A stretch of 64,000 nt of DNA, taken from Todiramphus chloris collaris (Eukaryota; Chordata; Aves; Coraciiformes; Alcedinidae). The notes beneath the pieces were generated by a model. That model did no database searches, was not told the origin of the DNA, and worked only from the letters and a program-made list of their open reading frames with translations. The position numbers and the translations under genes were made by a program. Of this stretch, positions 42,101 through 53,546 are shown piece by piece. The stretch covers positions 10,826,841 to 10,890,840 of the forward strand of contig JANVCC010000030.1 of NCBI GenBank assembly GCA_025345505.1, given 5' to 3'. The first letter of the stretch is position 1. Each line of letters starts with the position of its first letter.

Positions 42101-45100
42101 TTGTTACCAGTCCTTTACACATTTGGGGTTTTGGTTTTTGCGAAATCGGTCTCTCAAAGCTAGTTTCAGTAATGAGTGGCATCATAGCCGGGCTTCATTG
42201 TGAGGAGGACTAGTCTGGCAGCTGACATCTGAGAAATGCTTTTCTTTTTACCCAGGGCTCTAGAGATACAAGCTTACCTACAGCAAGTGAAGTAGCAGGA
42301 GTGACTGAATGGGTTGTGTTGCTGCTGAGGTGGGATGGTGAGGACTGAGGTGGGCAGACAGGGGTACTGTGGGGAAAAAAAAAGGGAAATGGAAGAGAAA
42401 AGGAGGGCAAGTTAGCTGTAGTCCTGTGCAGCTCCTCTGTTCTTGTCCAGCTTGCTATTTACCACCAAGTTTCCCCAGCTGCTTGCAGGCAACTACTGGG
42501 GGCTTGTGCTAGCTGACTGGTGCGTGTTAGCACATGACACTTCCTTGAATCCCCAGGAGCACTCTGTGGCTAACTTCTTAAACATTCTTTTACCCCTTAA
42601 TACTCTCATTTTTGTTCCCTTCAGGAAGCCAGCATGGAAGGATGGCTCCACAGCTACTTGTGTCCTAGCTGTTGACAATATTCTCTACATAGCCAACCTT
42701 GGGGACAGCCGGGTAAGCACTATGGAGAAGCCCACTGCTAGCATCTCAGTTCTTCCTAGAGCTTTGTTTGCCCTGAAAGGCAAGGTGTTTTTGTGGAAAA
42801 TCCCAGTTGCCATCAGCTCCCCAGCTGTTCCTACAAAGCGTCTTGTTTTGTGTAGGTTCAGGGTACTTCTGTGTTGTCTCCCATAGTGTAAAACAACTGT
42901 GTGTTGTAGGTTTCTCTTGGTTGTGCTAAATATTTCACAGTATCTAGAATAGAACAGAATATTTCAGTTGGAAGGGACCTGCAATCATCATACTTTTAGT
43001 CCTTACCTGCATTGCAAGAAATGCACAGAATTTTGGAAATTTATGTGCATCAATCTTAAGTTTTGTAACAAGTAAGAGAATATAATTATGTAGCTGGCTC
43101 AGTAAGATTGCAAGTGCAAAAATACAAACTTTGTGTTATAAGTGTGTCCTGACAGCCAGGGGATCAGCCACCATGGGTTCAGGAAAGTCAGGTCCTGCTT
43201 GACCAACCTGATCTTCTATGACCAGGTGACCTGCCTAATGGACGAGGGAAAGGCTAAGGATGATGTCTACCTGGACTTTAGGAAAGCCTTTGACAGTCTC
43301 CCACAGCACTCTGCTGGAGAAGCTGGCAGCTCATGGCACAGACAAGTGTACTTTTTGCTGGGTTAAACACTGGCTGGCTGGCCCAGAGTGGAGTTCAATC
43401 CAGTTGGCAGCCAGTCACCAGTGGTGCCCCCAGGGCTCAGTTTTGGGGCTGGTTTTGTTCAAGATCTTTATCAATAATCTAGATGAGGGGATTGAGTGCT
43501 TCTTCAGTAAGCTTGCAGGCGACACCAAATTGGGTGGAAGTGTTGATCTATTTGAACGTAGAAAGGCTCTGCAGAGGGATGTGGACAGGCTGGATTGATG
43601 GGCCAGGGCCAATTGCATGAGGTTCAACAAGGCCGAGTGTTGGGTCCTGCTTTTAGGTTGCAACAACCTGAGGCAATGCTACGGGCTTAGGGAAGAGTGG
43701 CTGGAAAGCTGCCTGGCAGAAAAGGACCTGGGGGTGCTGGTCGGTACATGGCTGAATGTGAGCCAGCAATGTGCTCAGGTAGCCAAGAATGCCAAGGGCA
43801 TCCTGGCCTGTATTGGAAATAGTTGTGACCAGCAGGGAAAGGAAGAATGTTTTGCTTCTTCCAGTCACCAGGCACTTCACCTGACTGCCATGACTTTTCA
43901 AATATCATGGAGAGTGGCTTGGCCACTACATCAGCAATTCTCTCGGGACTCTGGGATGCATCTCATCAGGTTTCACAGACTTGTATATGTTCAGGTTCCT
44001 TGGGTGGTAAGATCCTTAGGAAACTGTAGAGAGCAAGGAGGTTGCCCCTCAGCCTTTTTTTCACAGAATCACAGAATGATAGGGGTTGAAGGAACCTCTG
44101 GAGACCATCTAATCCAACCCCTCTGCAGAGGAGGTTCACCTAAAGCAGGTCACACAGAGTCGCATCCAGGTGGGCTTTGAATGTCTCCAGAGATGAAAAT
44201 TCCGCCACCTCTCTGGGCAGCCTGTTCTAGTGCTCTGTCACTCTCAAAGAAGTTTTTCCTCAAGTTCAGATGCAACTTTCTATGTTCAAATTTGTGCCCA
44301 TTACCTCTTGTCCTGTTACTGGTCACCACTGAAAAAAGACTGGCCCCATCCTCCTGACACCCACCCTTTAAGTATTTATAAGCATTGATAAGATCCTTCT
44401 TCAGTCTTCTCTTCTTCAGACTAAAAAAACCCAAGTCCCTCAGTCTTTCCTCATAAGAGATATGTTCTAATTCTGTAATCATTTTCATATTCTTTTGCTG
44501 TACCTTCTCCATCAGTTCCCTGGCCCTCTTGATCTGGAGAGTCCAGAACAGGACGCAGTACTCCAAATGCGGCCTCACCAGGGCAGAGGGGAAGGAGAAC
44601 CTCCCTCCTTCTGCTTGCCACACTTTCTCGATGCACCACAAGGATGCCATTGGGTTTCTGGGCCAGAAGGGCACATTGCTGGATCGTGGTCATCCTGTTA
44701 TCCACCAGGACTCCCAGGTCTTTTTCCTCCGAACTAGACAAGTCAAAAGTCCTTAGCTGCTTCACACAGGACATTCCTGTCACCAGCTTGGTTGCCCTCC
44801 TCTGGATGCATTCAAGGACCTCCACATCCTTCTTAAATCATGGTCCCAGAACTGTACACGGTACTCGAGGTGAGGCTGCACCAAGGCTGAATACAGCGGG
44901 ATAATCACCTCTGCTGACCACCCAGTTAGGCTGTGTCTGATGTGCCCATGGTGCTGTTTGCCCTCCTGGCTGCCAGGGCTCACTGCTGGCTCCTCTTGAG
45001 CTGCTGCTGACTAGCACCCCCAGGTCCTTCTCTGCAGGGCTGCTCTCCAGCCAATCCTCTCTGTCTGTACTTGTGTCCAGCATTACTCCAACACAGATAC

Positions 45101-48100
45101 AGAATCCAGCACTTGGGACTTGTTAACTTCCATGTTGTTGATGATTTCTCAATGCTCCAGTCTATCTAGATCCCTCTGCAAGGCCTCTTGTCCCTGAGGA
45201 GGTCAGCTGGTGACTGGTTGCCAGCTAGATGTAGCCCCATTCACCACAACTTGCAGCTCACTCTCTAAAAAACTCTAAAAAGAGGTCTTGCTGCAGTTTT
45301 GTTGTTTACTCACGAGGGTCTTTTGTCAGCACAGGCGATTCTGTGTCGTTACAATGAGGAGAGTCAGAAACACACAGCCTTAAGCCTCAGTAAGGAGCAC
45401 AACCCCACCCAATACGAGGAGCGTATGCGGATACAGAAAGCTGGGGGCAACGTCAGGTAAGTGTCTAAAGGGTGTGAGTGAGCAAATCTAGACTCGGGCC
45501 CAACTCTGGGCATGAGCAGCGAGTTTCTGGAGTTTCCTAAGCCCAGCACTCAGGGTAGTGAGAGCCTGGGGAGAATCCGTCGTTGCCTGTGGGAGGCACA
45601 GTGGTGCCTGAGGTGTCTATGGATTGAGTGTCTTGAGTTGACTGATGAGGGCTGATTTCTCAGGGGCTATCAATGGTGGCAGGGTACTGTCCTGCAAAAG
45701 CAGGGACCCATGTGAATGCCTGGCAGTGTGATGCAAGCATGGATGTGCTTAAGCTTGATTTACAGATGTGGGCCTACAGAGCTGGGATCGATTGTTTAAG
45801 TTGTCACTTGCTGCACACTGGCATTAAAAAGAACTCACTTCCTTGCTTGCAGTATCACCTCTCCCTCCTTGCGCTGTAAGAAGGGGGGGTGGTTTGAGAG
45901 GGCACAAGAAGCCCTCCATGTCAGTTGGTCTTGCTCCCCTGGGAGGGGTTAGCTGGTGCACTGAGGTGGTCTGAAGTAGGAGAGGGGATTCTGGAGACAG
46001 AGTGGGATTATCTTCATGTTCCTGTGCATGGCTGTTTGGACAGCGATGTCTGAGTTCTCTGGCTAGGTTCTCTACTTGCTTTGAAGGCTGTTTTCTTGAT
46101 TTAATGGCTTCTGTACAGGAGAAGACACTCTGTGCAGGTGAAGTGTCTTAGTGCCTGCAGAAGCAGAATACCTCCCAGGGTAGGGTGGGCTCAGTTCCGT
46201 CATGGTGCCATGTCTGGAGGGCCTTGTTCCCCTTATCTCCAGAGAGCACATGCTGCCTTTTATGCTTAGCACTGATCTATCTTTGCACACAGGAAAGAAT
46301 GGGCCTGTGTCTGTTAGCTCTTTTCAGAACTGGGGGAACATCTCACTGTCTGCCTAGGAGCCTCTCCCACTGCTTCTAGTTCAGTATTTTGGACCCAAGA
46401 GATAAGTCGCAAAGTGTGTGAGCATCAGATCTCTGTGACATGCCTTGCTTCTTGCTTTTATCTTGAGCAGGAATGGTTGGACTATGAGATGAATGAGCTT
46501 GTGTCTTTCCAGAGTGCACAGAAGAGCCTTTTTGGGGGAAAAGATGCTCAGTTCTTGGAAAGGTGAAGCTGCTTCTGTTGCGGCAGCACTCAGTTAATTA
46601 GAAAAGTTTCTCAAACAAAACCACTTCTTAAGGAGGATTGTAACTTGGGTTTCACAGAACTGGTTTCTGTGATCAGTAGTCACTAAAGACCAAGTGGTTG
46701 ATGTGCTGGAGGGAAGGGATGCCATCCAGAGGGACCTTGACAGGCCTGAGAGGTAGGCCCATCCAAACCCTATGAAGTTCAGCAAGGCCAAGTGCAAGGT
46801 CCTGTACCTGGGTTGAGGCAATCCCAAGCTCAAGTATAGGTTGAGCCATGAGTGGATTGCGAGCAGCCCTGAAAAAAAGGGCTCAGGGGTGTTGGTGGAT
46901 AAAAAACTGAGTATGAGCCAGCAACGTGTGCTTGCAGCTCAGAGTCAATTGCATCCTGGGTTGCATCAAAATAAGTGTGCTTACCAGGCTGAGGAAGATG
47001 CTTCTTAATCTCTAGTCTGTTCTCCTGAGACCCCACATGGGGTATTGTGTTCAGCTCCCAGCATAAGAAAGACATGGACCTGTTGGATCTGGTCCAGAGG
47101 AGAGCCATGAAGATGACCAGGGGGCTGGAGCACCTCTGCTGGGAGGACAGGCTGAGAGAGTTGGGGTTGCTCAGCGTGGAGAAGAGGAGGCTCTGGGGAG
47201 ACCTTATAGCAGCCTTCCAGTACATAAAAGGGGGCCTACAGGAAAGGTGGGGAGGGACTCTTATCAAGGACTACAGTGATAGGACAAGTGGTAATGGTTT
47301 TAAACTGGAAGAGGGTACATTCAGATTAGGATATAAAGAAGAAATTCTTTACTGTGAGGGTGGTGAGACACCACAAGAGGCTGCCCAGTGAAGTTGTGGA
47401 TGTCCTCTCCCAGGAGTTGTTCAATGACAGTTTGGATGGGGCTTTGAGCAACCTGATCTAGCGGGAGGTGTCCCTGCCCATGGCAGAGGGGTGTGGAACT
47501 AGATGATCTTTAAGAATAGTTTGGGTTGGAAGGGACCTATGATTCCATGATCAGGAGAAAGTACTGCAGTTGTCTTTCCTTGGTACTACCCCCAGCTGAT
47601 CCAGTTGGTGTGCTGATTGAGCCCAGAAGAGGCTACTGTTTCTGATCTGGTCTTGCCTGCTGCCACTCAGTTCTTCTACTGAAATGAAGTTTGCTAGATA
47701 CCTTGCCAAAAAAGAATCTGTGAATTCAAGCCTCTGCCTCCTGGAGTTCAACTCAGCATGTAACTCTTATTTCTCTGGCTTACTAGGCTAAGAAGGACTT
47801 GAGTTAGGGCAGAGAGACAGAAAACAGCCTTGAATTTGCCTGACTTAATTTCTTCTTTCCCCTCTCCAGTTGTTTCTCCAAGCTTCACACAAACATACAG
47901 AAAGGGAAGGAGGCTTTGAAGGGAAGATTTGAACTTGGTGGGGAAGTGGGTCAGGATTTGTGTGCGGCAGCTGAATGCACCATGGAGAGTGTCCCTGTCA
48001 GGCAGTGCAGTGAGATGTGCACGTGTGGGGATGACTTTTCCCGTTTTCTTCCCTTGTGCAGGGATGGAAGAGTCCTAGGAGTGCTGGAGGTTTCCCGCTC

Positions 48101-49992
48101 CATTGGGGACGGCCAGTACAAGCGCTGCGGCGTTATCTCTGTGCCAGATATCAAACGCTGCCAACTCACACCCAATGACAGGTAACGTGTACCAGGCACA
48201 AGGGGGTTGGATTGGCTGCATCCTCGCTCTGCTCACCAGAAGTAGCACAAACTGCATGACCCTGTATGCTCTGCTGTTATGGCTGAGGCACTTGAGACTG
48301 ATCACCCAGAATTAAAGGATGCTTTTACTGCTGCCATCTCTCTGCTCCTGTTCCTTATCAGTATAGAGAGATAAATGCTGCTGCCTCACAGCCAGGATGC
48401 TGTGAAGGTTTGTGTTGGGGAAATTGGCCTTGCAGCAATGATAACATATATGAGCCTTAGGCCTAAAGCTCTGAATAAGTTCACACACCAGTGTTCAAGC
48501 AGTTGGTTAAGGCTTTAATGCTTGGTTCCCTATCTGGTCCAAGAGCTGCTTCTAGCAGCCGTGGTTCCCACAAATGTCATTGCATTCGTCTCTGATATTT
48601 GAAGATTTGAGATTTTCTAGCGTATGACTGGCAATGACAAATTGCTGTGAGCTTTCATGTAAGTATTGCCTTGCAGGCTCTGAGGTGAGAATGTAACCCA
48701 GTACTGCTGCTTTTTTGGGATTAGAATTCCATATCAAGTGATCCAACAAAATATTTCTAAAGATAATCTGAGCATGAGGCTCTGAAACAACATCTTCAGA
48801 GACGTGCTGCTCTGGCAGGCTGGCCATCTCTGAAAGAAGATTGTAGCTTTCCTGGTCCAGTGACTCCAGTTCAAACTCCTGATTGATACAATCCTCTGTG
48901 CAGGCAAGGAGTGCACAGCAGGCTGTCTGCCCCGTCCTCTGCTGGGGAGCCAGGAGGCAGCTCTCCTTGCCTTGGTCTTTGTATTGTCTCAACTTTCTGC
49001 AGCCTGTGGCAGTACCTTGTGGCAGGGTTTTCTGATCGCAGTTATGCCTCTTATTTCTGGGTTAAGCTGCTTGCTTGTGAGTATTTTTAAATAAGTTATC
49101 ACATACCTCAGGAGCATGGAAATGTAAAGGATTTAAAGGGATGCACATAAGGTATTAAGCCGGTGGTGTTTCTTTGTTGCCTTTCATTAGCTACTCCACA
49201 GGGAAAATAAGTGAATGAAAAGAACTCAAAAGGAAATAAGCAGTCCCTAGAGAAATAATGGAGCTTTCCAGCAGGGTGGTGTAGTGCCAGTGGGACTGCC
49301 AAGGATGGCCTGATCTAGGTCTTGCATTGTTTGCCTGCCACTTTGGCTTGTACTTTGAATTGTCTTAGCTCTGTGAATGGTAGGTTCTGAGCAACAGAAT
49401 ATTTTTGTTGCTTCTGGGGGATTTCCAGATAAGCTTTATAGCATCTTCCCTTTGGATTGAAGCGTGGATACTCATAAAATAGCTTGGAGGGATTTTGCTG
49501 TAGCTATGAGCCAATGATTCAGCCTTGGAACCTGTGTCTGCTTGATTTCCAGGTTCATTCTGATCGCGTGTGATGGCCTCTTTAAGGTCTTTACACCAGA
49601 AGAAGCTGTGAACTTCATTGTGTCTTGCCTGGAGGTGAGGAGAATACAGTGTGGGGGGAGGGTTTGTCAGCGCAGGGGAAACAAAATGGAATGACTCTGA
49701 CTTACCCTGGCAGAAGTACATTTCTGTATCCTCCCTTAAACCTGAGATGTCCTTATTTTTTTTCTTCTTCCCCATGCTTGGAAATTGCCATGTGCTTGCA
49801 CCTACGTGCTTCGCTGGGAGCAATTGGTGTCATCTTTCCTTATCCCAACAGGATAAGAACATCCAGATGAGAGAAGGGAAACTAGAAGCAGATGCTAGAT
49901 ATGAAGCCGCGTGTAACAGACTGGCCAGCAAGGCAGTGCAGCGAGGTTCTGCGGATAACGTCACGGTAATGGTGGTCCGGATAGAGCACTGA
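36133..49992 (+). CDS. ILKAP: ILKAP, integrin-linked kinase-associated Ser/Thr phosphatase (PP2C)
   Basis: A metal-dependent PP2C phosphatase known to associate with ILK and dampen its signalling to GSK3beta. Twelve coding exons: 36133-36178, 36941-37006, 37421-37477, 38515-38637, 39504-39630, 40647-40753, 41200-41293, 42625-42712, 45335-45456, 48062-48181, 49553-49634 and 49852-49992. They total 1173 bases (390 aa; human 392) and all phases close. PP2C motifs are intact: [67 protein letters not shown] and [13 protein letters not shown]. The start [10 protein letters not shown] sits in the CpG island and matches the mammalian start. Exons 2 and 3 encode duplicated [11 protein letters not shown] repeats. 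The N-terminal linker in exon 4 carries the basic KGEKRK stretch, probably a nuclear localisation signal. Introns 8 and 9 are rich in CR1. Confidence 0.97.
42944..43000 (-). mobile_element. CR1 3'-end remnant, antisense
   Basis: ACAGAATATTTCAGTTGGAAGGGACCT reads as the reverse complement of a CR1 3' end. A short piece in ILKAP intron 8, left of a larger sense CR1. Confidence 0.75.
43142..43850 (+). mobile_element. CR1 LINE fragment (reverse transcriptase middle part), sense
   Basis: The sense strand reads [48 protein letters not shown] and later [19 protein letters not shown], interrupted by frameshifts. These are CR1 reverse-transcriptase segments. The catalytic FADD block appears degraded (LAGDTKLG). 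The element has no CR1 3' tail here: it stops abruptly near 43850 where an inverted piece begins. Confidence 0.88.
43851..44056 (-). mobile_element. CR1 fragment (N-terminal RT part), inverted
   Basis: The minus strand encodes [21 protein letters not shown], the CR1 reverse-transcriptase stretch that normally lies upstream of the RHGFRKG block. It abuts the sense fragment tail-to-tail. Either an inversion or two independent truncated insertions would explain it. Confidence 0.75.
44062..45240 (-). mobile_element. Two joined CR1 LINE copies, antisense to ILKAP
   Basis: Begins on the plus strand with CACAGAATCACAGAATGATAGG, the reverse complement of a CR1 tail. Minus-strand reading gives [16 protein letters not shown], then (at higher coordinates) [17 protein letters not shown], then a second [16 protein letters not shown] and [18 protein letters not shown]. 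The HLEY block occurs twice, so a second copy is joined at about 44770-44830. Both copies are truncated and frameshifted. Confidence 0.85.
46690..47553 (+). mobile_element. CR1 LINE fragment, sense, ILKAP intron 9
   Basis: Contains degraded CR1 ORF2 C-terminal sequence: 47047-47391 reads [20 protein letters not shown] and then [20 protein letters not shown]. It ends in GGTTGGAAGGGACCTATGATTCC. More decayed than the copy in KIF1A. Inactive. Confidence 0.85.
48552..49161 (-). other. Unexplained 203-codon open frame antisense in ILKAP intron 10
   Basis: On the minus strand a frame stays open from just after a TAA at 49164-49162 to the stop before 48552, in DNA that is not GC-rich. No convincing ATG is near its beginning. 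The sequence looks like protein: [51 protein letters not shown] and a Cys/His-ended tail [10 protein letters not shown] do not recognise the family. No splice sites were pursued beyond noting a CTGCAG just upstream of RKLRQYK. It may be a retrocopy fragment, an exon of a gene on the other strand, or chance. Confidence 0.35.
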
Positions 49993-50110
49993 GAGATGAG
50001 GTGCGGCAGCAGGATCCCCAGCTTGCGGCGGGGGGAAGGGAAGGAAGGGAGAAATTGGTGTGTGTTCATGCGTGGCTGGGGGAAAGAGGGTCCTGCTGGA
50101 TGCTCTTCAG

Positions 50111-50120
50111 TGTAAATAAA
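50111..50120 (+). terminator. ILKAP: ILKAP poly(A) signal overlapping a Pumilio-type motif
   Basis: AATAAA at 50115-50120, 120 bases after the TGA, followed by a GTTTGGGTTGTTTTTTTTC GU/U-rich element. The word TGTAAATA (50111-50118) overlaps it. The ILKAP 3' UTR is therefore short. Confidence 0.85.
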
Positions 50121-50159
50121 GTTTGGGTTGTTTTTTTTCTAACAGTTGGCTAGTGTTTT

Positions 50160-53100
50160 CTAAGTGGATCACCCTATGCGGAAATCTCTTGTGCTGTCAA
50201 CCCCCCGTGAATGTCTTGGCAAACTAAATAAATCTGTTTGGCAGAGGTGCTAGCAAGAGCACGCATCTGTGGGCACGAACTCTGCCAGTTGTTCCAAACA
50301 GTGCAGTTCTGCTCTTTGTTTCTTTGAGCTTTGTGCAAGGCCCTGGGAGAGTCCTGAGCTCTTGGGACTCAGTGGAAGCTCCCAGTCAGGCTGTACCATA
50401 TGGACTGTGCAGTACCCTGGGCCAGCAGCTTGAGATGCAGTGCAGACTGTCCTCTTAGTGCTGGGAAGGAAATCTTGTAGTTCTGAAGCAGAGTTGTGTG
50501 GTTGCATGTAGCTGAGTGATAAAAGCACCAGTTGCAGAGCAGCAGTGTACCTTCCCTCTGCTTGCAAAAATCATGGGGGTTTTATCCCGGTTGTTCATAT
50601 GGCAAGAGTGGCTGGAGTTTGCTTCTGATCTTTATTGGGAAAGTGTTTTCATCAAGGGGACTGGCCCAGGCAGTTGAGATAAGGGGAGGCTCTGTGCTTG
50701 TCAGTGTGCTATCTGAGGAGAAGGCTTCTCAGGTTTTAGGCACTTGTTGCTATTGAGTGTCTACTATTTCATCCTGTTCCTCTACCAGCTATTGCTGCAG
50801 TGAGTCAGTGTGATGTTTTCAGAGAAAATTTGGCTTAAAACCAAACGACAGTACGAAAGCCAAATGGTTTGTGCTACTAAAGCACTTACACTTCAGATAA
50901 TACAATTTTCCCCATCCATCCTATGGGCAAGATGGTGCAGTGAGAGGGGTGGGCTGGTGGATCTGTACAGTGATTTCTTGGGCAGCCTCGTTGCTGTGCA
51001 TGAGAAATAGAACAGCCTCAGAGAGAGGTGGGCAGGTTGGTTCAGTGGTGCCTGCCATTTTCTGCATAGTTCTGCACGGGGTTGTGGGGGTTCCTGGTCT
51101 CTTTCCTATTCCCTGTGTGTCTGGATCTTTGGGACACGATCCCAGATCCTGGGCTTAAGTGTCTTCTTGAGCATGCAAAAGCTGTCCTGTTGTTTGGGAC
51201 AAGTGGCTTGATTGTCTCTCATCTATTTCTGCTACAGCAGAAGTCAATCCAAGTTCACAGGCTTATGTAACAGTTAGGCTAACAAGGCCCAGATTGCTCT
51301 AACTCTGCATCTCCCGCAGAGCACTGAGGAAGGAAGTGGGCCTCTGGCATGTATTTTGGGTAGTGCTTTCCTCTGCCAGCTTATTCTGTTCCCAGACATT
51401 CCTGCATACTCTGATGGAAGGTTGATCTGCAGGATGTGCCCACGTTAGTAACATATTCTGCTGCTTCTGCTCCTGAAAGCCAAATTTGGAGAGCTAAGAC
51501 AGAGTAGCACAGAGTTTATTCAATCTGTGGCAAAAGAAACCCTGACTGCAGATCTCAGAAGGGCAATTCACCCTCCCTTCCCACCTGCCTGCTTTTCACA
51601 GCTTTTGTACTGGGGAGGGCTGTGTGTTGGGCTGTGGGAGCTGAGCCAGGCCCCCATCTCTCTGGTGCTCCCTCCAGGAGGCCCCTCTTAATTCCAGTGC
51701 AAGAGCTGGTAAGAGAATTATCATTTTGTCCTAATCTGTCTTCTCTCCCCCTCCTTCCTCTTAGAACTCTTCTTTCCTCCCCTTTAGAAAAACTAGTGAA
51801 AGGACAACTGCAACTACCAACATAATACACGGTGTAATGGTGCAGTTAATAATGATTTACATAAAATTGATTGCATTGTCCATTTTTCAGGGCAAAGTGG
51901 GAAAGGAAACACTGTGGAGCAGGTTTCACTTGGCTTCTGAGCAGCCAGCCAGTTACAAAGGCAGTTTCAACCCCAGTTTTAGTTGAAGTGAACCCACATT
52001 TGTTTCTATTTCATGGTAGGATGGGGTCTGCAAGAGATTTCCTGAAAATAAACTCTCCCTGCTCATCAGCATCCTGCTGCTGTGGGGAATTCTGGGACCA
52101 CCACCCTGGGGTTGCCATGGAAAAGTGCTGTGTACATGCAGCTTCCCTCCCTTGGGACTGAGTTTCTAGCCCTCTCTCAACAACTAAATTAGTCTCTCAG
52201 CAGCTCTGACTCTTTCCATTTTGTGTTAAGTGCACTGGGCTCTTTGTATTTTGCTTGCAGAGGACAGCTTACCAGCTCAACGAGCCCTGCTCTGCAACAA
52301 TGAGTCTGTGTCTTCTCAGATGTGTTTGATAGGTAGGGAAGGTGGGTGATCTGAGAGAGACTGCCTGGGCTCACAGTCACCTGTGGTAACTGGGAGATGC
52401 TGCCTGAGCCAAGCTCCTCAGACGGGCAGGAGTTGCAGAGGCCTTGTCTCTGCTAGAAATGGTCCTGCCCACCCACTCAGCTGGGGTAAAAGCACATTCT
52501 TTTCAGAGACAGGTTCTCTTTGCCTTTGGGAAGAAGTCAGCATTAAAGCTACACAGCCACAGGTCCCCTCCTAGATCCAAACCACCCACCCACAAAGAGC
52601 TGCAGCAACAGCTTCACCAGACTCCTTGAAGAGATGCAACCTGTGGAGAAGGCTAGACAGGGCCAGGAAAGCCTTCATCAGTAAGGTCCAGGGCAAGGAG
52701 ACTGCCTCCCCCCTGCCTACGTGCATAGATCCCTCAGGAAAGGTGGGGCTGGGTACATTTCAGGCTATCTTGGCAGTGTTTCTGGCACAGCCTGCCGAGA
52801 GCTGCCTGCTACTAAGAAATAAAACGTGTGGCTCCCTTACCCCACGCCCAGTCTGCCCGGGTACCTCTCTTGCAGCCCTCACTCAGGCACGTAACCCTGT
52901 GCCCATCCTTGGCTCAAACGCTATTGGAGCCAAAGCAGGGAGCGTATCTGTGCTGCCCACGGCCTCAGCCCTGTGCCACAGCCACGGAACATCTGGTGTG
53001 GAAAACCATGGAACAGGAATTTGCATTAATCGAACATGTGGCATTATCAAGACACTGTTCTGCTTTGAAGGATGTTGGTTTCTGCCAGGAACGATTCACT

Positions 53101-53300
53101 GCTAATTGCAGGGAAGCTAAAGTGATGCAAATAATCTACTTTGGGCTGCTGAGAAGCTGGGCAGGGAAATCTGCTGAGAGGAAAAAAATGGAGGTGTAGG
53201 GCTTCATCCCAGGAACCGGTGCCTGGCCTGATGGAAGCTGAGCCCTGCAAAGAAAACAGCTTTCAAAGATCCAGCCCTGGCCTTTACATAAAAGCGAACT
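50160..53300. other. Intergenic interval between ILKAP and ERFE 3' ends
   Basis: ILKAP and ERFE are convergent. No coding exon, CR1 copy or RNA gene was recognised in these 3.1 kb. A second AATAAATC-like signal at about 50226 could be an alternative ILKAP poly(A) site. Confidence 0.6.
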
Positions 53301-53321
53301 CCTTTAGCTCCTTGTCAGGCT

Positions 53322-53360
53322 GCTTTATTATTATTATTACAATATTTTTTATTATTATCA
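53322..53360 (-). terminator. ERFE: ERFE poly(A) signals in an (ATT)n repeat
   Basis: On the minus strand AATAAA occurs at 53353-53348 and again at 53329-53324, both created by an (AAT)n/(ATT)n repeat about 200 bases after the ERFE stop codon. Confidence 0.7.
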
Positions 53361-53546
53361 TCCTTTCTTCCTCGATCTTTTGTCCAGGTTTAGATGGTTC
53401 TGTAGCATGAGCAGTATCAGACCAGCCTACAGCTCCTGCAGCAGCAAAGGTCTTCCTGGGCTTGGTGCTGAAGAGGGGAGGCATGACAGTAGCTGGCAGA
53501 GGGAAGGGTCCGGCCACTCCTCGCGCAGGTTCAGCCCGGTGCCTTT

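Noticed and set aside
49365-49823. 152-codon minus-strand open frame
   Set aside because: Antisense to ILKAP exon 11 and flanking intron; Lys-rich and Ser-rich with no domain. Less convincing than the frame at 48552-49161.
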